A DNA stretch of 64,000 nt from Eremomyces bilateralis CBS 781.70 (Eukaryota; Ascomycota; Dothideomycetes; Eremomycetales; Eremomycetaceae): the NCBI RefSeq assembly GCF_010015585.1, contig NW_022985072.1:894988-958987 (forward strand). Direction: 5' to 3'. The position numbers and the translations under genes were made by a program. Of the stretch, positions 36,150 to 47,461 are shown piece by piece (within the stretch, counting starts at the first letter, position 1; each line of letters begins with the position of its first letter). The notes beneath the pieces are model-generated. The model was given only the letters and a program-made list of their open reading frames with translations. It was not told the DNA's origin and did no database searches.

Positions 36150-37766
36150 TTATATTTGGAAATCTATACAGCATGATTCAAAAGATACAGCTTGGAGAGA
36201 CTCTGATGTAGATTTGGCCTCCGAAATTGGATGTCTTCGTTGGTAATCTTCCTCTACCGCTCGTACAGCTTCTTGTGCCAATTTGATCTCCCGAACTTGC
36301 GCAAACCTCTGATTAAGATCTATCTGAACTTTCTTTTTACGTTTTGGTGCTGTAGCAGCATCAAGGCGTGCCTGTAAGCCCGCGATTTTCAGATCTGATG
36401 AGGCCTGACGCGCCTGTAGCACTCCGATCGCCTTGGCTGCCTTCTCTATATACGACTTCGTCGTCTTTGCCACGCGTGTATTCTTGCTAAGAACGCGTAA
36501 TGCACTCTGTACCTGTTTTGGCTTGTAGGGCGTCGTCTGGAGAACGGAGGGGACTGGTATGGGGGTGCGTGGAGGCGTGTTTGGTGGTGGAATTGGTGGT
36601 GCGGTTACGGTAGGCGGTGACGGTACAACGAAGCGGTTACTGAGGCCCTTTGACCGGTCAAACGGCACAAGTCCTGCAGCCTTCCACCCAGATCTGATTG
36701 TACGGTCGGTTAGGCGTGCCTGACGTGCCTCTGCATAGAGGACAATGAATCTCCGTCGTTTAATCGGTAGGGCCTCGTCGATATACGCGCTTTGGCGGAG
36801 GAGGGTCTTATAAAAGCGTTTTAGAGGCGAAAAACAGGCGAGATCCAGAGGTTGAAGGATATGGGAGGTATGTGCAGGTAGGAAGACCACGATTACGTTG
36901 TTTATCTTGCATTCGTACAAGAAATCGATGGTTGCGTGGCTACCGTGCCCGTCCATTAGCAGAATCCGGTACTGCCGCTGTGTAGCGGTTTCAGGCAGGA
37001 AAACCGTACGGAGCCAAACCAACGCGTGTTGATTTGAAGTCCAGCCGTTCTCTGATACCGTATAATGGAAGTCTGGAGGTTGTTCAGGGAACCAAGAAGA
37101 CTGTAACGTGGCGCCTTTCTGTATAATCGCTGGTCTGATGTACTGGCCGGTCGCGGAGACAGTTTCAACGATACTAATCCATTCGCGGCCCATAGGACTA
37201 GTGATATAGGCCGTTGACTTCTGCGAGTCTGCGATAACCGTAGAATTAGCGCAAATCCCTAGTCCTATACCAACCTCATCCATATTCCAGGTATCAGAGG
37301 GGTGGACATCGTACTGAGTTTGAACTTGGTGAAAATACGTGTAGAACGCGTCGATTGTATCCTTAGTTGCAGCCTGACGTCGGGCAACATCAAGACTACG
37401 CCCGATACAGGTCGCAACGCGTGGATTACGGTGTAGGAAACGCGTTACCCAGTTCTTCCCGAGGGGCGTTGAGTCTCCTTGGAGGCGTAGAACTCGAGAT
37501 GCCATTTCGCGAAGCCGTGCGTGAGTAGGGGGGAATCCTTGAGCGTCATTTTCAAGTATCCAGTCGACTAAAAAGGATTCTTGGTCCGGTGTAAGGCGTT
37601 GGCGAGATTGTTGAGCTACTACGCGTGGTAGGCGGCCTTTTAAGCGGGTTTGAAGGGTGCGTCGGTTGACCTTGAATAGCGCCGCAGCTTCGTTTTGTGA
37701 TTTGCATTGACCGGTCTGTAAGGCATCAATAGCCTGTTGGACCGGGTCTTCCGAGTTTGGTATCAT
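36150..37766 (-). CDS. Fot1/pogo transposase (DDE, CENP-B-like HTH)
   Basis: DDE transposase of 538 residues, single exon, the normal size for Fot1-like elements (about 540). The N terminus has a psq-like helix-turn-helix (NEAAALFKVNRRTLQTRLKG) followed by a CENP-B/Tc5 HTH (RLTPDQESFLVDWILEND to WVTRFLHRNPRV). The catalytic core has D163 (TWNMDEVGIGLG), D272 (LLMDGHGSH) and D308 (HILQPLD), with 35 residues between the last two, i.e. DD35D as in Fot1. A Pro-rich linker (PPTVTAPPIPPPNTPP) precedes a basic C-terminal part (AATAPKRKKKVQID), a possible nuclear signal. All catalytic residues are present and no stop interrupts it, so it may be active. Confidence 0.95.
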   Translation of the reverse strand: MIPNSEDPVQQAIDALQTGQCKSQNEAAALFKVNRRTLQTRLKGRLPRVVAQQSRQRLTPDQESFLVDWILENDAQGFPPTHARLREMASRVLRLQGDSTPLGKNWVTRFLHRNPRVATCIGRSLDVARRQAATKDTIDAFYTYFHQVQTQYDVHPSDTWNMDEVGIGLGICANSTVIADSQKSTAYITSPMGREWISIVETVSATGQYIRPAIIQKGATLQSSWFPEQPPDFHYTVSENGWTSNQHALVWLRTVFLPETATQRQYRILLMDGHGSHATIDFLYECKINNVIVVFLPAHTSHILQPLDLACFSPLKRFYKTLLRQSAYIDEALPIKRRRFIVLYAEARQARLTDRTIRSGWKAAGLVPFDRSKGLSNRFVVPSPPTVTAPPIPPPNTPPRTPIPVPSVLQTTPYKPKQVQSALRVLSKNTRVAKTTKSYIEKAAKAIGVLQARQASSDLKIAGLQARLDAATAPKRKKKVQIDLNQRFAQVREIKLAQEAVRAVEEDYQRRHPISEAKSTSESLQAVSFESCCIDFQI

Positions 37767-37816
37767 GATATTGTACGGTGGTGGAGATATCGCGGTTAGA
37801 GAGATGGTGATAGAGG

Positions 37817-37866
37817 TGGTGATACTGGCTACTCGAGTGGTTGGCTACTTGACAGGGGGTTGAACT
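37817..37866. repeat. Right terminal inverted repeat of Fot1/pogo element
   Basis: 50 bp, exact reverse complement of the left end; followed directly by TA. Confidence 0.95.
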
Positions 37867-37868
37867 TA

Positions 37869-38646
37869 CTTGCGAATTGGCGGCAAGGCAAATATTGCAT
37901 TTGCACCCTCACAATGCTTTTAGGAAGCTCTAGTCGCTTCTCGGTCCATGTCGATGGGTGTGCACTGTCTGTCGGCGATTGAATTGGGCGGGTGGTCCAG
38001 TTCCCCTCCCTGCAAAGCGCATCCTCTCCCTGTCGCTGGGCTGCTAGGCATCACCTGGTCCAACGTTTCCATCGTGGCTGCACTCTGGCTGCACTCTCGC
38101 CCTGCTCAGCTTTTCAAGTCTTTTTATCACCACCTGCCCAATTCGCTAGTCTATATATGGTTCACAGTGTCCTTGCTAGAGTCTGGCTGTTTTTGCTTCG
38201 AAAGCGCAGTGGTTTCCACACGATACTGCTTTCTGTTCCAAGCGCTTTCGGCCAGAAACATGAGAGCATATGGTCCCCACATTCGGACAACTCACCGTGC
38301 ACCCCCGTCGCTCGCTCCCACATCGTCGGAATTTTGGCTTTCATCGTTGGAGATTTATGAGGCAAACTCCGCTGACATTTACGTTCAGACCAGGCTACTC
38401 GCGCCTGCATCATTTCGCTGCCCACGTCTCCACTCCACGCTACATCGGTTGTCCCATGACCTTGTGCTGGCGCTGGGACCGTCCGCTGCGAAGCCCTTCC
38501 CGCTGCGACTCTTATACTTCCCGTCGTGCCTGAACCTCGAGCATTCTCCTCCATATTCTTTCGTCTCCTCCATCCCGCTCGGATTTCCTCTTGATCTCTA
38601 GCTTCTCGCCGCCCGCGTGGCCGGCTGCCCACGAAGTCGACTCCCG
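37869..38646 (+). promoter_or_regulatory. Leader/promoter of LaeA-like gene with a 217-codon upstream ORF
   Basis: The gap between the transposon and the methyltransferase start is CT-rich. An ATG-initiated frame of 217 codons (37948-38601) ends 45 nt before the methyltransferase ATG. Its translation is Ser/Leu/Pro-rich without a recognised motif, and I read it as a possible long uORF or chance frame rather than a separate gene. Confidence 0.4.
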
Positions 38647-40587
38647 ATGGTCACAATGGCTGCGAATGGGTAAGTCTATCTATCCGCTTTGCTTGCAGCC
38701 AAATTCGCCTGTGCCGAGCTGAACATGACGGCGCACAATTGAAATTGCATGGATGGTCCCGTTATGAATCGCCCTCAGATGGTGCCTCTCCATCTGTGTA
38801 CCGGACGATTTGAGTCCAAGATTGCAATTGTGGGTGAAACTGGTCATTGCTGACTTGTCGACCCAATTTCCAGGCAGGCTATCGCGGTTCCGGAGAATTA
38901 CCAAGAAAATGGACGGTTGGTAAGTAACCCTGGACACCGGCAATTTTTAAGCCGCAATCTTCGGAAGAACCTTTGGCTGACCGCATCCGATGGCAACAGT
39001 ACCATGGATTTAGACGAGGGATCTACCTGTACCCATGTGATGAGGTACGGTTGAAATACCTTTGCGAGCTGCCGATTACCCCGACCTGCATTCTACGCTC
39101 TCGATAGCAGCAGCAAAGAGCCCATCGCTGACATGGACCCCTGCACAGCACGAAAAGGACCGCATGGACATTTGCCACAAGCTGTTCAGCATCGCCCGAC
39201 GAGGCCAATTGCACAATGCGCCGGTCAGCGCAACCTCCAACCCGTACAGTCCAACGCGTATCATGGATTTAGGTTGCGGAACGGGTATCTGGGCTATCGA
39301 TATGGCAGAGTGAGTGGATTCTATTCTTTAAAAGCATCTCCAAATCGTCATAAAACGATCGTCCCCAAATGGTCCCCAAATTGCCACCAGACGGGACCAT
39401 CCGGGTGTCGGAAGGTGCGGCCCTCGCGGCCGGCCCCACGGGAAGGTGCCAGCGGGGTTGTTGCCCTGCCACGCTTTCGGCACCTTTTGCACTTGTGGCA
39501 CCTGTGGAACGCCGAAATCCACCGCTCCCCCAATTCAATTCGAGCAATCTGCTAACGCTTTGGGCTTTTAGCAAGTTCCCCCACGCCGAGGTATGTTCCA
39601 ATCGTTGGAATTCAATCTGGGACGAGGCTCCGGGTATTCGGATTGTTTGCTAACCAGTTGTGTCACTGAAGGTTGTCGGTTTGGACCTGGTCAACATTCA
39701 ACCTGAAAAGTGAGTGCTTGGAACGATGGGTGATGCAGGACAGACCCGGACGCATCATTTCCGTGCCACATGCGTATCTGCGGTAGTAGTACAAGACACT
39801 AATTGGTACGCTAGGATCCCGCCGAATCTGCGATTCCGAATTCCTCGAGACTACGAAGCACCATGGACCTATGGAGAGGAATCCTGGGATTTGATCCATA
39901 TTCAAATGGGCTGTGGCAGTGTTTCCAGCTGGCCAGAGCTGTATCAAAAAATCTTCGCGTAAGTGGACGGTCGCCATCTTGTCATTTTCGAGAGTTTCGA
40001 GAGTTTCGAGCTAAATTCCGCCCTTATCAGACACCTCAAACCAGGGTCTGGTTGGATTGAGCAGGTCGAAATAGACTTCCAGCCCCGATGCGATGATGGA
40101 ACGTTACGACCAGAGTCCCACGTCGTTCAGTGGTATCAATATCTCGCCGAAGCCACCGGTCGTGTGTCTAAGTCGATCACATATGAATCGAATACGGGGC
40201 ATATTCTGCGGTCAGCGGGATTCATCGACATCCAAGAGACTGTCATTCGGGCGCCGTATAACGGTTGGCCAGCGGATCCCCATCAAAAACACATTGGGCG
40301 TTGGTACAACTTAAGCATCACCGAAGGGCTCGAGGCTCTCAGTCTTGCTGCGCTGACCAGGATCAATCGATGGGATGCAGACCAACACGTCCGGCCGTTG
40401 CTGTCGGCTGTACGTGCGGAGATAAACTCACGGAAAATCCATGCGTATAACAACATGTGAGTAAATTTTCTTCGCATACTGTGCCAGACTCCTGTCCAGG
40501 AGCAATAATTGGTTTCAATTAAAATCAAAGAAGGTCGAACTAACTTTACCTAGCCATATCTGGACTGCACGACGGCCCCTACAGTGA
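38647..40587 (+). CDS. LaeA-like SAM-dependent methyltransferase
   Basis: Class I methyltransferase of the LaeA/LlmF/VipC group, some members of which control secondary metabolism and development in the nucleus. Nine exons: 38647-38669, 38874-38919, 39000-39044, 39149-39309, 39572-39590, 39672-39709, 39815-39958, 40031-40456 and 40554-40587; 311 residues. Hallmarks: [27 protein letters not shown], motif [15 protein letters not shown] (78-91), [53 protein letters not shown] and the ending [16 protein letters not shown]. All eight introns give in-frame joins to family sequence. Introns 1 (204 nt) and 4 (262 nt) are long for this genome. The N terminus is about 60-80 residues shorter than LaeA itself, so a paralogue is more likely than true LaeA. 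The start is the least certain part. Confidence 0.9.
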
Positions 40588-43500
40588 ACTCAGGCATCAT
40601 TCATTCATTTGCTGATGTCCGGAACACATGAGAAGCCGATCCCGCATTAATTGTCGAAGCACAAATTTCCACCATACATTTACCACTTAGACTGGATCAG
40701 CGCCCGGCCTTTCAGGAATCCTGGCACCAGAAGTGGTATTCTACCTTCCTACCAGCAATCGCACAATCCCAGATGATATATCGGAAGGGGTCGATCAGCC
40801 TCCGGGTACAGACACCACACAGAGAATCTCCTTTGCAACTGAAAGTATCTGCTCTGGCAATACGATATTCGGATACAAGGCGGAGCAAGCCGAATCGATG
40901 CACGCGTCGCACTTGTTGAGCCCTCGGTGGCTACAGAGACCGCAGTCCTGTTGCATGTGCTTGGAGTACCAAACTCCACCTTCTGCCCTCGCAGTTGTTT
41001 TACGCCGGGGGTTCCAACAAGGACGGGGGGCTCGCCACGTCTTTCCCCTTCGCAATCCAATTCCTAGGCTATCCACCCCCATTTTCCGATTCAGGTGATG
41101 CAAACGTTCCCATAGCTTTGCCAGAGAGTATGGTATGCATCTGGGACCATGTCTTGTCTCCATTACTTTCATGGGAGAAAAGGCATTTGTTTCTTTATCT
41201 TCGGAGGCGAATAACTTCTTTCTCAGTAACTATACCCATCCATCCGGTGAGGGACTCTCTTGTTTAGCCTCATCGCAGTAGGAGGCTCTTTGGACGATTT
41301 TTATGTCTCCTAAATTATTTCCTTTTAACTTTGATTGTATGCTCAATCCGGTTTGTCAGTGCGTGCCATGAATATTTCAGAGCATGTAGTGATTTCTCCT
41401 ATTTGGGTCGTTGATCTATCTCCTTTGCATTTTAAAACGGATGGCACGGGCGTCGTTGGCATTCGGAAGGACGGGAAAATCCTTCGGATCCGCCATTCCT
41501 GGTTTAGCATTCATTTCGAAAAATCTTATTTCGGCGGTATTCAGGGTTGGAATCGCTTGGAGCCAGAGTCTGGTTGACTGGCCAAATTTGCCCTATATCG
41601 AATGCGTCAAGACGTGAATGGGAATGGTTTCCTTCCATAGTTCTCGAGCGTCGTCTTGGATCTCATACCCCAAATGCATGTGCTACAGTCACGAAAGAAT
41701 AGGCGCCAAGGCCTCCCTTCCCTGCGATTCGGCGTCTGCAGTTGCCGGCCATGGGCGATTCCTGCACGGTCACACCGCTACAAGTGGTCTTGGGAACGCC
41801 AGCCTACCGTAACGCGGCGCCCTGCACAAAACCGGAAAGACGACGATGGAACAGAACAGAACGAAATCGCGGTTCCTACGACCCAGGGCTCTGGAAATCG
41901 AGGGAGTGGGGAGACTGGTCATTCCAGCTATTAACTATCCTATCAACCTGATAGGCGACCAGAGCTGAGTGTGTACTGAACGTACGGCGCATCGCATGGA
42001 TCTTGACGGGAAGCAGTGAGGGATTGGTTACCAGGGCCTCGCGGGGTTGAGGATGGGCTGATATAACAGTCCTGGGTGGGAAGGAGGAGATCCTTCAAGG
42101 GCGCCATGGTGTAATTGAATTCTAGGGCTGCTCACGGATATCGTGGCTTCCTCCCAAAATGATAAGGCTGGTCATCAGTGGACTTTGTCAAATCGCCACT
42201 ATGTTGTGCAGACAAGAAGAAGCAAGGCGCCCCAGCATGACGTTCAGCTCAGATAGCTCCTATCCTCTTGAGCATCGACTCTACCCTGCCATTGTTCCGA
42301 GTAAATCTTCACTTGCATACGAAAGGTGGGCTGATGATGGATGTCTGGCTTCAAGCCCTAGTGGCTCAATACGGCGAGTGAATATTGACCACTCAAAAGA
42401 TCCATCCTCCAATTTAAACTTTCAAAGGATTCATCCTCCTCCTCATCCTCCTCACCTATCCCCGGCACCTGCCTCTACAATTTTCTAATCCTCACCTCAC
42501 ACTGCAGACCAAGAGCGAGGGGGTCGGCTAGGCCAAGCGATCGTCTGTCCGCTCGGACGGATGTCGTAAACCAGTAAAACCTCCCGGATGCAGGACATCT
42601 CTAATCGAGGTGGTTTAGGATGGATTAGCCAGATACTGCTTTTCGGGAGCGGCACAGCTGCACCAGCACTGCGGGCGTTTGCTCGTTCGGGACGTCACAA
42701 CCAGACTGCGAAGTCCGACTCAAGGATGATGCTTGATGGATGGCTACAAGGAACACGTCGATCCTGGTTCATTCCATTGCCGATCTTTTGTTTGGTAAGT
42801 TAAACTCAGTACAGACCTCACAAAGTCACAATTGCTACAAGAACGCGGGGAAACTCGTACTATCGATAGACAAGGTTCGAGACGCAAGACAAAGAGTGAC
42901 AGATGCATGTGAAAAAACATTGCCCTTTAGATGAGCGACTTGGATACAATACATACAGAGGATACTACCAGTCCTCGGCACCCTTATTGCGTAATCCTGT
43001 CCGCCCACCAGGCCTGGAGTCTCCAGCAGGTCTAGCCGAACAGCTTGGCGATATTCCCCAACTTCCTCCCCTTGTTTTAGAATGATGTCTGCTAATGCCT
43101 TGCTTCTTTCTATCTCCACGGGAAACCGGGTGTTCCTCCACTCGTCTAGTACAAACACTCCCCAAAGGCAGGGAGAAAGAAGGGAAGCTTCGGGTGTACC
43201 ATCCTATATTTATCTTGCCCAATCATGAGGTTTCCCTGGCTTCGAAAAATCCCTTGTTTCCTGCCATGGTGCTTCCGAGCTTTCTGTATGGACAGTCGGT
43301 GTTGACACTAAGCTCTTCGACGGGAAAGATGCATATGTGAGATCCTTCTTGTGGTAAACCTGCTTTCAGGATGTGCTCGATCCAGGTGAATGCCATGCGT
43401 TGACCCTAGTAGGATGGCAGTCGCTAGGTTCTAGGATTCAACGAAGTCGTCTCATCGCGTCGGCACGCGGTTGAAGGTGCTGAAATGGCAGCGCGCGGGA

Positions 43501-45322
43501 ATTTCGGTTCCGGTTTTGCGGATTAAACGCATATTCCCAGGTCGTGCTGCGATTGTATCCATACTTCCTCCACAGAAGCCTCCAGATGAGCTGGAGGGTG
43601 ATGAAGAGAAGCAGAGGAAAGGTGGCCCATATGTCAGTGTTGAGTTCTGATGTGAGGGACATGGCCACGACCTCGACCTGAGCTACTCACGCTCCAGTGA
43701 ATTGCAGTTGGGTGGAAATAGAATTCTGTAGAAGAAGGCTTGAGCAGGAATCAGAGACTACCACCTTAGCTAATAATAAGTTAGTAAAATCGCACTGGTC
43801 AACAAGGTGTACAATCCTGCTCTACTGTAAGGTGTCTCATACTATGCCGGTGTTGTACCTTCTCCTTCCTGCCTACCTCGAAGCCTTGAACTTTCCTATC
43901 TCGTTACGCAGGCGAAGTTCAAATGTACCTCAAGCTGTATCGTATTTGGTAGAATCTTACAATCAATGGTTGATTCTCGCACGAGCACACTCTCCTGTTC
44001 GCCGAAGTGTTGTATCCCGCAGGGCTCACACAGAATTCAGTGGATGAACGCAGGAAGTGACTGGTAGCAAGGGTGCAGGAGCTTTCGCTTCATATTGTAG
44101 ATGTCGTACAGCGGATACCCGCATATGGCCCAACGCACGAGATTGAAGTTTGATGGTGTCTGTGTTACAAACATTTGTAAACGACCTTGCTTCCAAGTTA
44201 GAGACCATAGAATATTGGCACACACGAATGGCGTGTACGTCCACACGAACGACTCCGGAGCCAAGGTTGTGGAAGAGTCATCTTGGGCTAGTGGAAGAGC
44301 TACCAAATCTGTTCACGGTAATACGCAGGCTTTCGACTGAGAGAATGAACTCCTTGAGTTTCCCTTTGGTCACACCACGGACAGAAGTTTCCAAGTGCAG
44401 GTGGCTAGTCTGTCTCCTGGTTTTTGCTGAGTACGATGGATTTAAATGTAATTAGGTAAATATCAAACTCCAAGGAAACGTATTGATTTCCAGTCTATTT
44501 AAGAGAAAGTCCATCCGGAATGGACGGGATTGGTGACCTTGCAGTGCACCCCCAAGGTGTCGGAACCTCTCGAACGTTGCGTACTTTGCCTTACTACCTT
44601 TCTAAAGTTGTCGAATTCCTCTTTTATATGTTCTTTAGTTTAGTCATTACGTCGGTAGGCTTCCCCTTTCGGTAGGCTGGAGGAGCACGTCAAAGGTGAA
44701 GGACCTTCGATTGCTTCCACCCTGGATGGTCAATATCAGCCTCAACTCTGGTCCGACATATGGGTATCTACTTGATTTGTTCCTCTTCAGTTGCGTTAGG
44801 CTCGTTTATTAGTCGTTTGTTTAACTAGTCCGGATGCATTCCTACTCAAAGTTGATATTCTGAAAGATGCTTCCGAGTACAATGTGGTATAATCTTCGAT
44901 ACCGAACTGCGAAGTCCCTACACCAATACGATAGGAGATATTACATATAAAACTACAAAATTTCACAGGAATTGTCTTGGTCCTTGTGCTTGGCGGGCCT
45001 CAAAGATTTCTATTCCATGGGGATGTTGATCATGGGAATATTTAGCTCATCTAACCGTTCTTTGGCAGGGACCACTGAAGGGACTGATAGGAAGGAGACA
45101 GTTCTGGTACGGTTCCAATCCATTACCTGGAACAAAACCAATTCTATTTATCCAGCTACCATAAAAAATCATCCTGAAGAGAGTAATGAGAAAAGGCCTT
45201 CCCGACCAATTACCTTTTTCATCCTCAAATACTCTTTGGTACTAGATTTCTGCAATTTAGCTCTTTGGCTTCCTATACCCTAGTAGTCAATTATGGACCT
45301 GTCTCGCTATTTATAGAAGAGC
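40588..45322. other. 4.7-kb gene-poor region
   Basis: I can support no gene here. Minus-strand frames at 43438-43668 and 44037-44306 have hydrophobic stretches (DIWATFPLLLFITLQLIW; FVWTYTPFVCANILWS) that recall fungal multi-span membrane proteins such as DUF3433, but they are short, start at non-family positions and do not join. They may be relics. The rest is AT-rich with stops in all frames. Confidence 0.5.
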
Positions 45323-46330
45323 ATGACTATGGGCAACACGGAGTCCAATGAAACTCCTGAAGCTCCTGAAACGCCCTTATTGCTCCAACTTCCTGTCGAA
45401 CTTGTCATGATGATTGTAGAAAATCTTAAGCTTCACGACCACCTTTTTCTGAGCCAAACTTGTTGGGACCTGCGGGCACTTCTAACCTCCTCGTGCACAA
45501 CGGGGGTTGCTTCATTATGCCGGTCAGGTCGTGAGCGGGAGGCATTCGTCACAGGGCTCATTGGCTAGCAACCTGGCAAGTTGCTGTGCAAGGGTTGTAG
45601 ACAAGAGAGGGAAGTGGATATATCAGACCTCCCAAGACCTCTGCCTAGGACGTAGCTTTTACGACTTTCCGCTCCACCGGGATTGCCGGTTATACAGCAG
45701 GCTCCACAGTTGAGGGGCGGACTATACCGTCTACCACCATCATGTCTAGGTGGCGCTTAAGTATGCGCTACGAAGCCTTGAAGCTACTACCAGCAGTACC
45801 TAGAGGCTATGCTAGCATCTCACCATCGAAATTTCGTCCACAACTACCGACGTACTTCCACGGAGTTCACTGCGGACCCGAGAGTGATCAAGGGTAGATT
45901 CATCCTCTGTTGCAAATGGACTATACAGGAGGAAGCCCACACTCCAGATCTTACGCTGTCGAGATTTCCGCATGTTCGGATCTGTCCGCACCTATCGGCC
46001 TTCTCGAGGCCTCAATCCCATCAAGTTGAACGGTCATTAAACCGAAGCCCAAGGATCCGAGCTCGAAAATCCCACTCCTGCGACGGCTGTTGGACGGATT
46101 ATGCCGTGGATGCGTCTCCGAAGGTGACGACCTTTGAACCGTGGCAGGACTTTGGCACCGCTACCTGCATCCGCCCCCTCCAGGATTCTACAGCCCGGCA
46201 TGGTGATGCAGAGGTCATTCCTTGCCAGTCCCCTCTTTTCCTCCGGGTACCATCTGGCACAGGTACATATTTGGGATGAACCCGAAAACAAAAGAGGACT
46301 GGAGACTGCTGAAAACACTATTTTCAAGTA
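45323..46330 (+). pseudogene. F-box protein pseudogene
   Basis: Degenerate member of a large Pezizomycotina F-box family. The first 81 codons are open: a short acidic lead and then the F-box (LLQLPVELVMMIVENLKLHDHLFLSQTCWDL). The frame then meets TAG at 45566-45568, but the family sequence continues: CKGCRQEREVDISDLPR, HHHV(stop)VALKYALR, a frame change, YQQYLEAMLASHHRNF, AEPRVIKGRF-like TADPRVIKGRF, KWTIQEEA, and after another frame change CDGCWTDYAVDASP with FEPWQDFGTATC. I count at least three stops and two or more frame changes, too many for sequencing error. Known copies normally end in a Trp-rich wall-like segment; the 3' end here is diffuse. The loss looks older than that of the MFS gene. 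Confidence 0.8.
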
Positions 46331-47461
46331 TAGGGCGAGAGTAAAAGGAGTTCGAATTTGTATAGGGGATTTCCTAGGTCCAGATTCTCGAAAATTATCT
46401 GCTCTAGAATCCATCGAGATGTATGTAGTGTTTCCTGTGTTGGGGGTTGCTGAGGACAAGCGCTGTTATCATAAAGCAGCGAAAGGGATATGAAACTGAG
46501 GACGTACATCGACCAAAATGAACCTGGGACCTTCGACAAATACAAATGAAATGGCATGTATTCCTTCAAGGACTTCCACCAAGGTCTGAACTGATTGTTT
46601 GAATGTAATCCTCACAAATGACATTGAGTAATCGGACATAAGTGGATCAATCTTCTGAGACAGGCGAGCATGTACTTATACGACCATCGTCCCAGAAACC
46701 ATGCAAAGGACCATGAGATTTTCTTGGGCGATACGTATAAACCGAGACAGTCGCCTTGTCAATTCAATTCTATCCAATCATACACACGTTGTATGTTTCT
46801 AGGGATATCGCACGAAAACCCACAAATACGGGAGGAGTATCAGTACTGTCCGGGAGCCCGGTCCTCCAGCAATGCATGAGCTACGCGAGGGTACGCAGCA
46901 GCAGATGATCCGCGGCGCCGAAAGTGAGATGGGACCTGAAACCTGAGACACAAACGGATCGCGCATCCCACGCGTCTGGTTGGATGTTGCGATGTTGGAG
47001 ATCTCCTTCAATGAGCATATACTTATGCACTCCGCACGCCACCCCCAAGCTTGCTCTTCCAGGTTGCACGTACCGATGGAAAAAGCACGTCTCCAAGAAC
47101 TTTTGCGAAGGCTGCACCACGTCGTCCACTGGTTGCGCCCGGCCTGCGATACATCTAAAGATAGGATAAATTGCAAGGACTTTGTGACGCCGAGGGGATC
47201 CCCAGTGATCTGATTTATCTCCTGGATGTTGACCCTACAACAGGCATTAAGCTTACGATGCTGAGACTATAAGGTAGCTTGTAGCTATGCACACTCGGGT
47301 AGTGAGGAAGAGACGCTGCGACAGGAAAATAAGAACGCAAGTAGAAAGGAGCAAGCACCTGTACGAACCATCCAGATACCTGTAGGCTTTCCTTGAAACA
47401 CCGTTTGGCTGAAATGGCAAAAGTCCCCCCAAGCGCTGCAGATATGCTCTGTACCATGAAT
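46331..47461. other. Intergenic between F-box pseudogene and MBL gene
   Basis: 1.1 kb with stops in most frames. A 125-codon minus-strand frame (46799-47176) is Cys/Trp/Ser-rich and shows no motif. I call nothing. Confidence 0.5.

Larger units (their letters stand above)
36053..37868 (-). mobile_element. Fot1/pogo-type DNA transposon, structurally intact
   Basis: Cut-and-paste element of the Tc1/mariner superfamily, 1812 bp from 36055 to 37866. Its ends are perfect 50-bp inverted repeats starting AGTTCAACCCCCTGTC, and it is flanked by the TA target duplication at 36053-36054 and 37867-37868. One uninterrupted transposase frame fills most of it (36150-37766, minus strand). Perfect repeats, clean TA sites and an open frame all point to a recent insertion. 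No second copy of the ends was seen in the window. It lies 780 bp upstream of the LaeA-like methyltransferase start. Confidence 0.95.

Noticed and set aside
43438-44306. Possible membrane-protein gene on the minus strand
   Set aside because: Two hydrophobic pieces exist, but they have no shared frame, no clear start and no joining splice sites. They are at most a relic.
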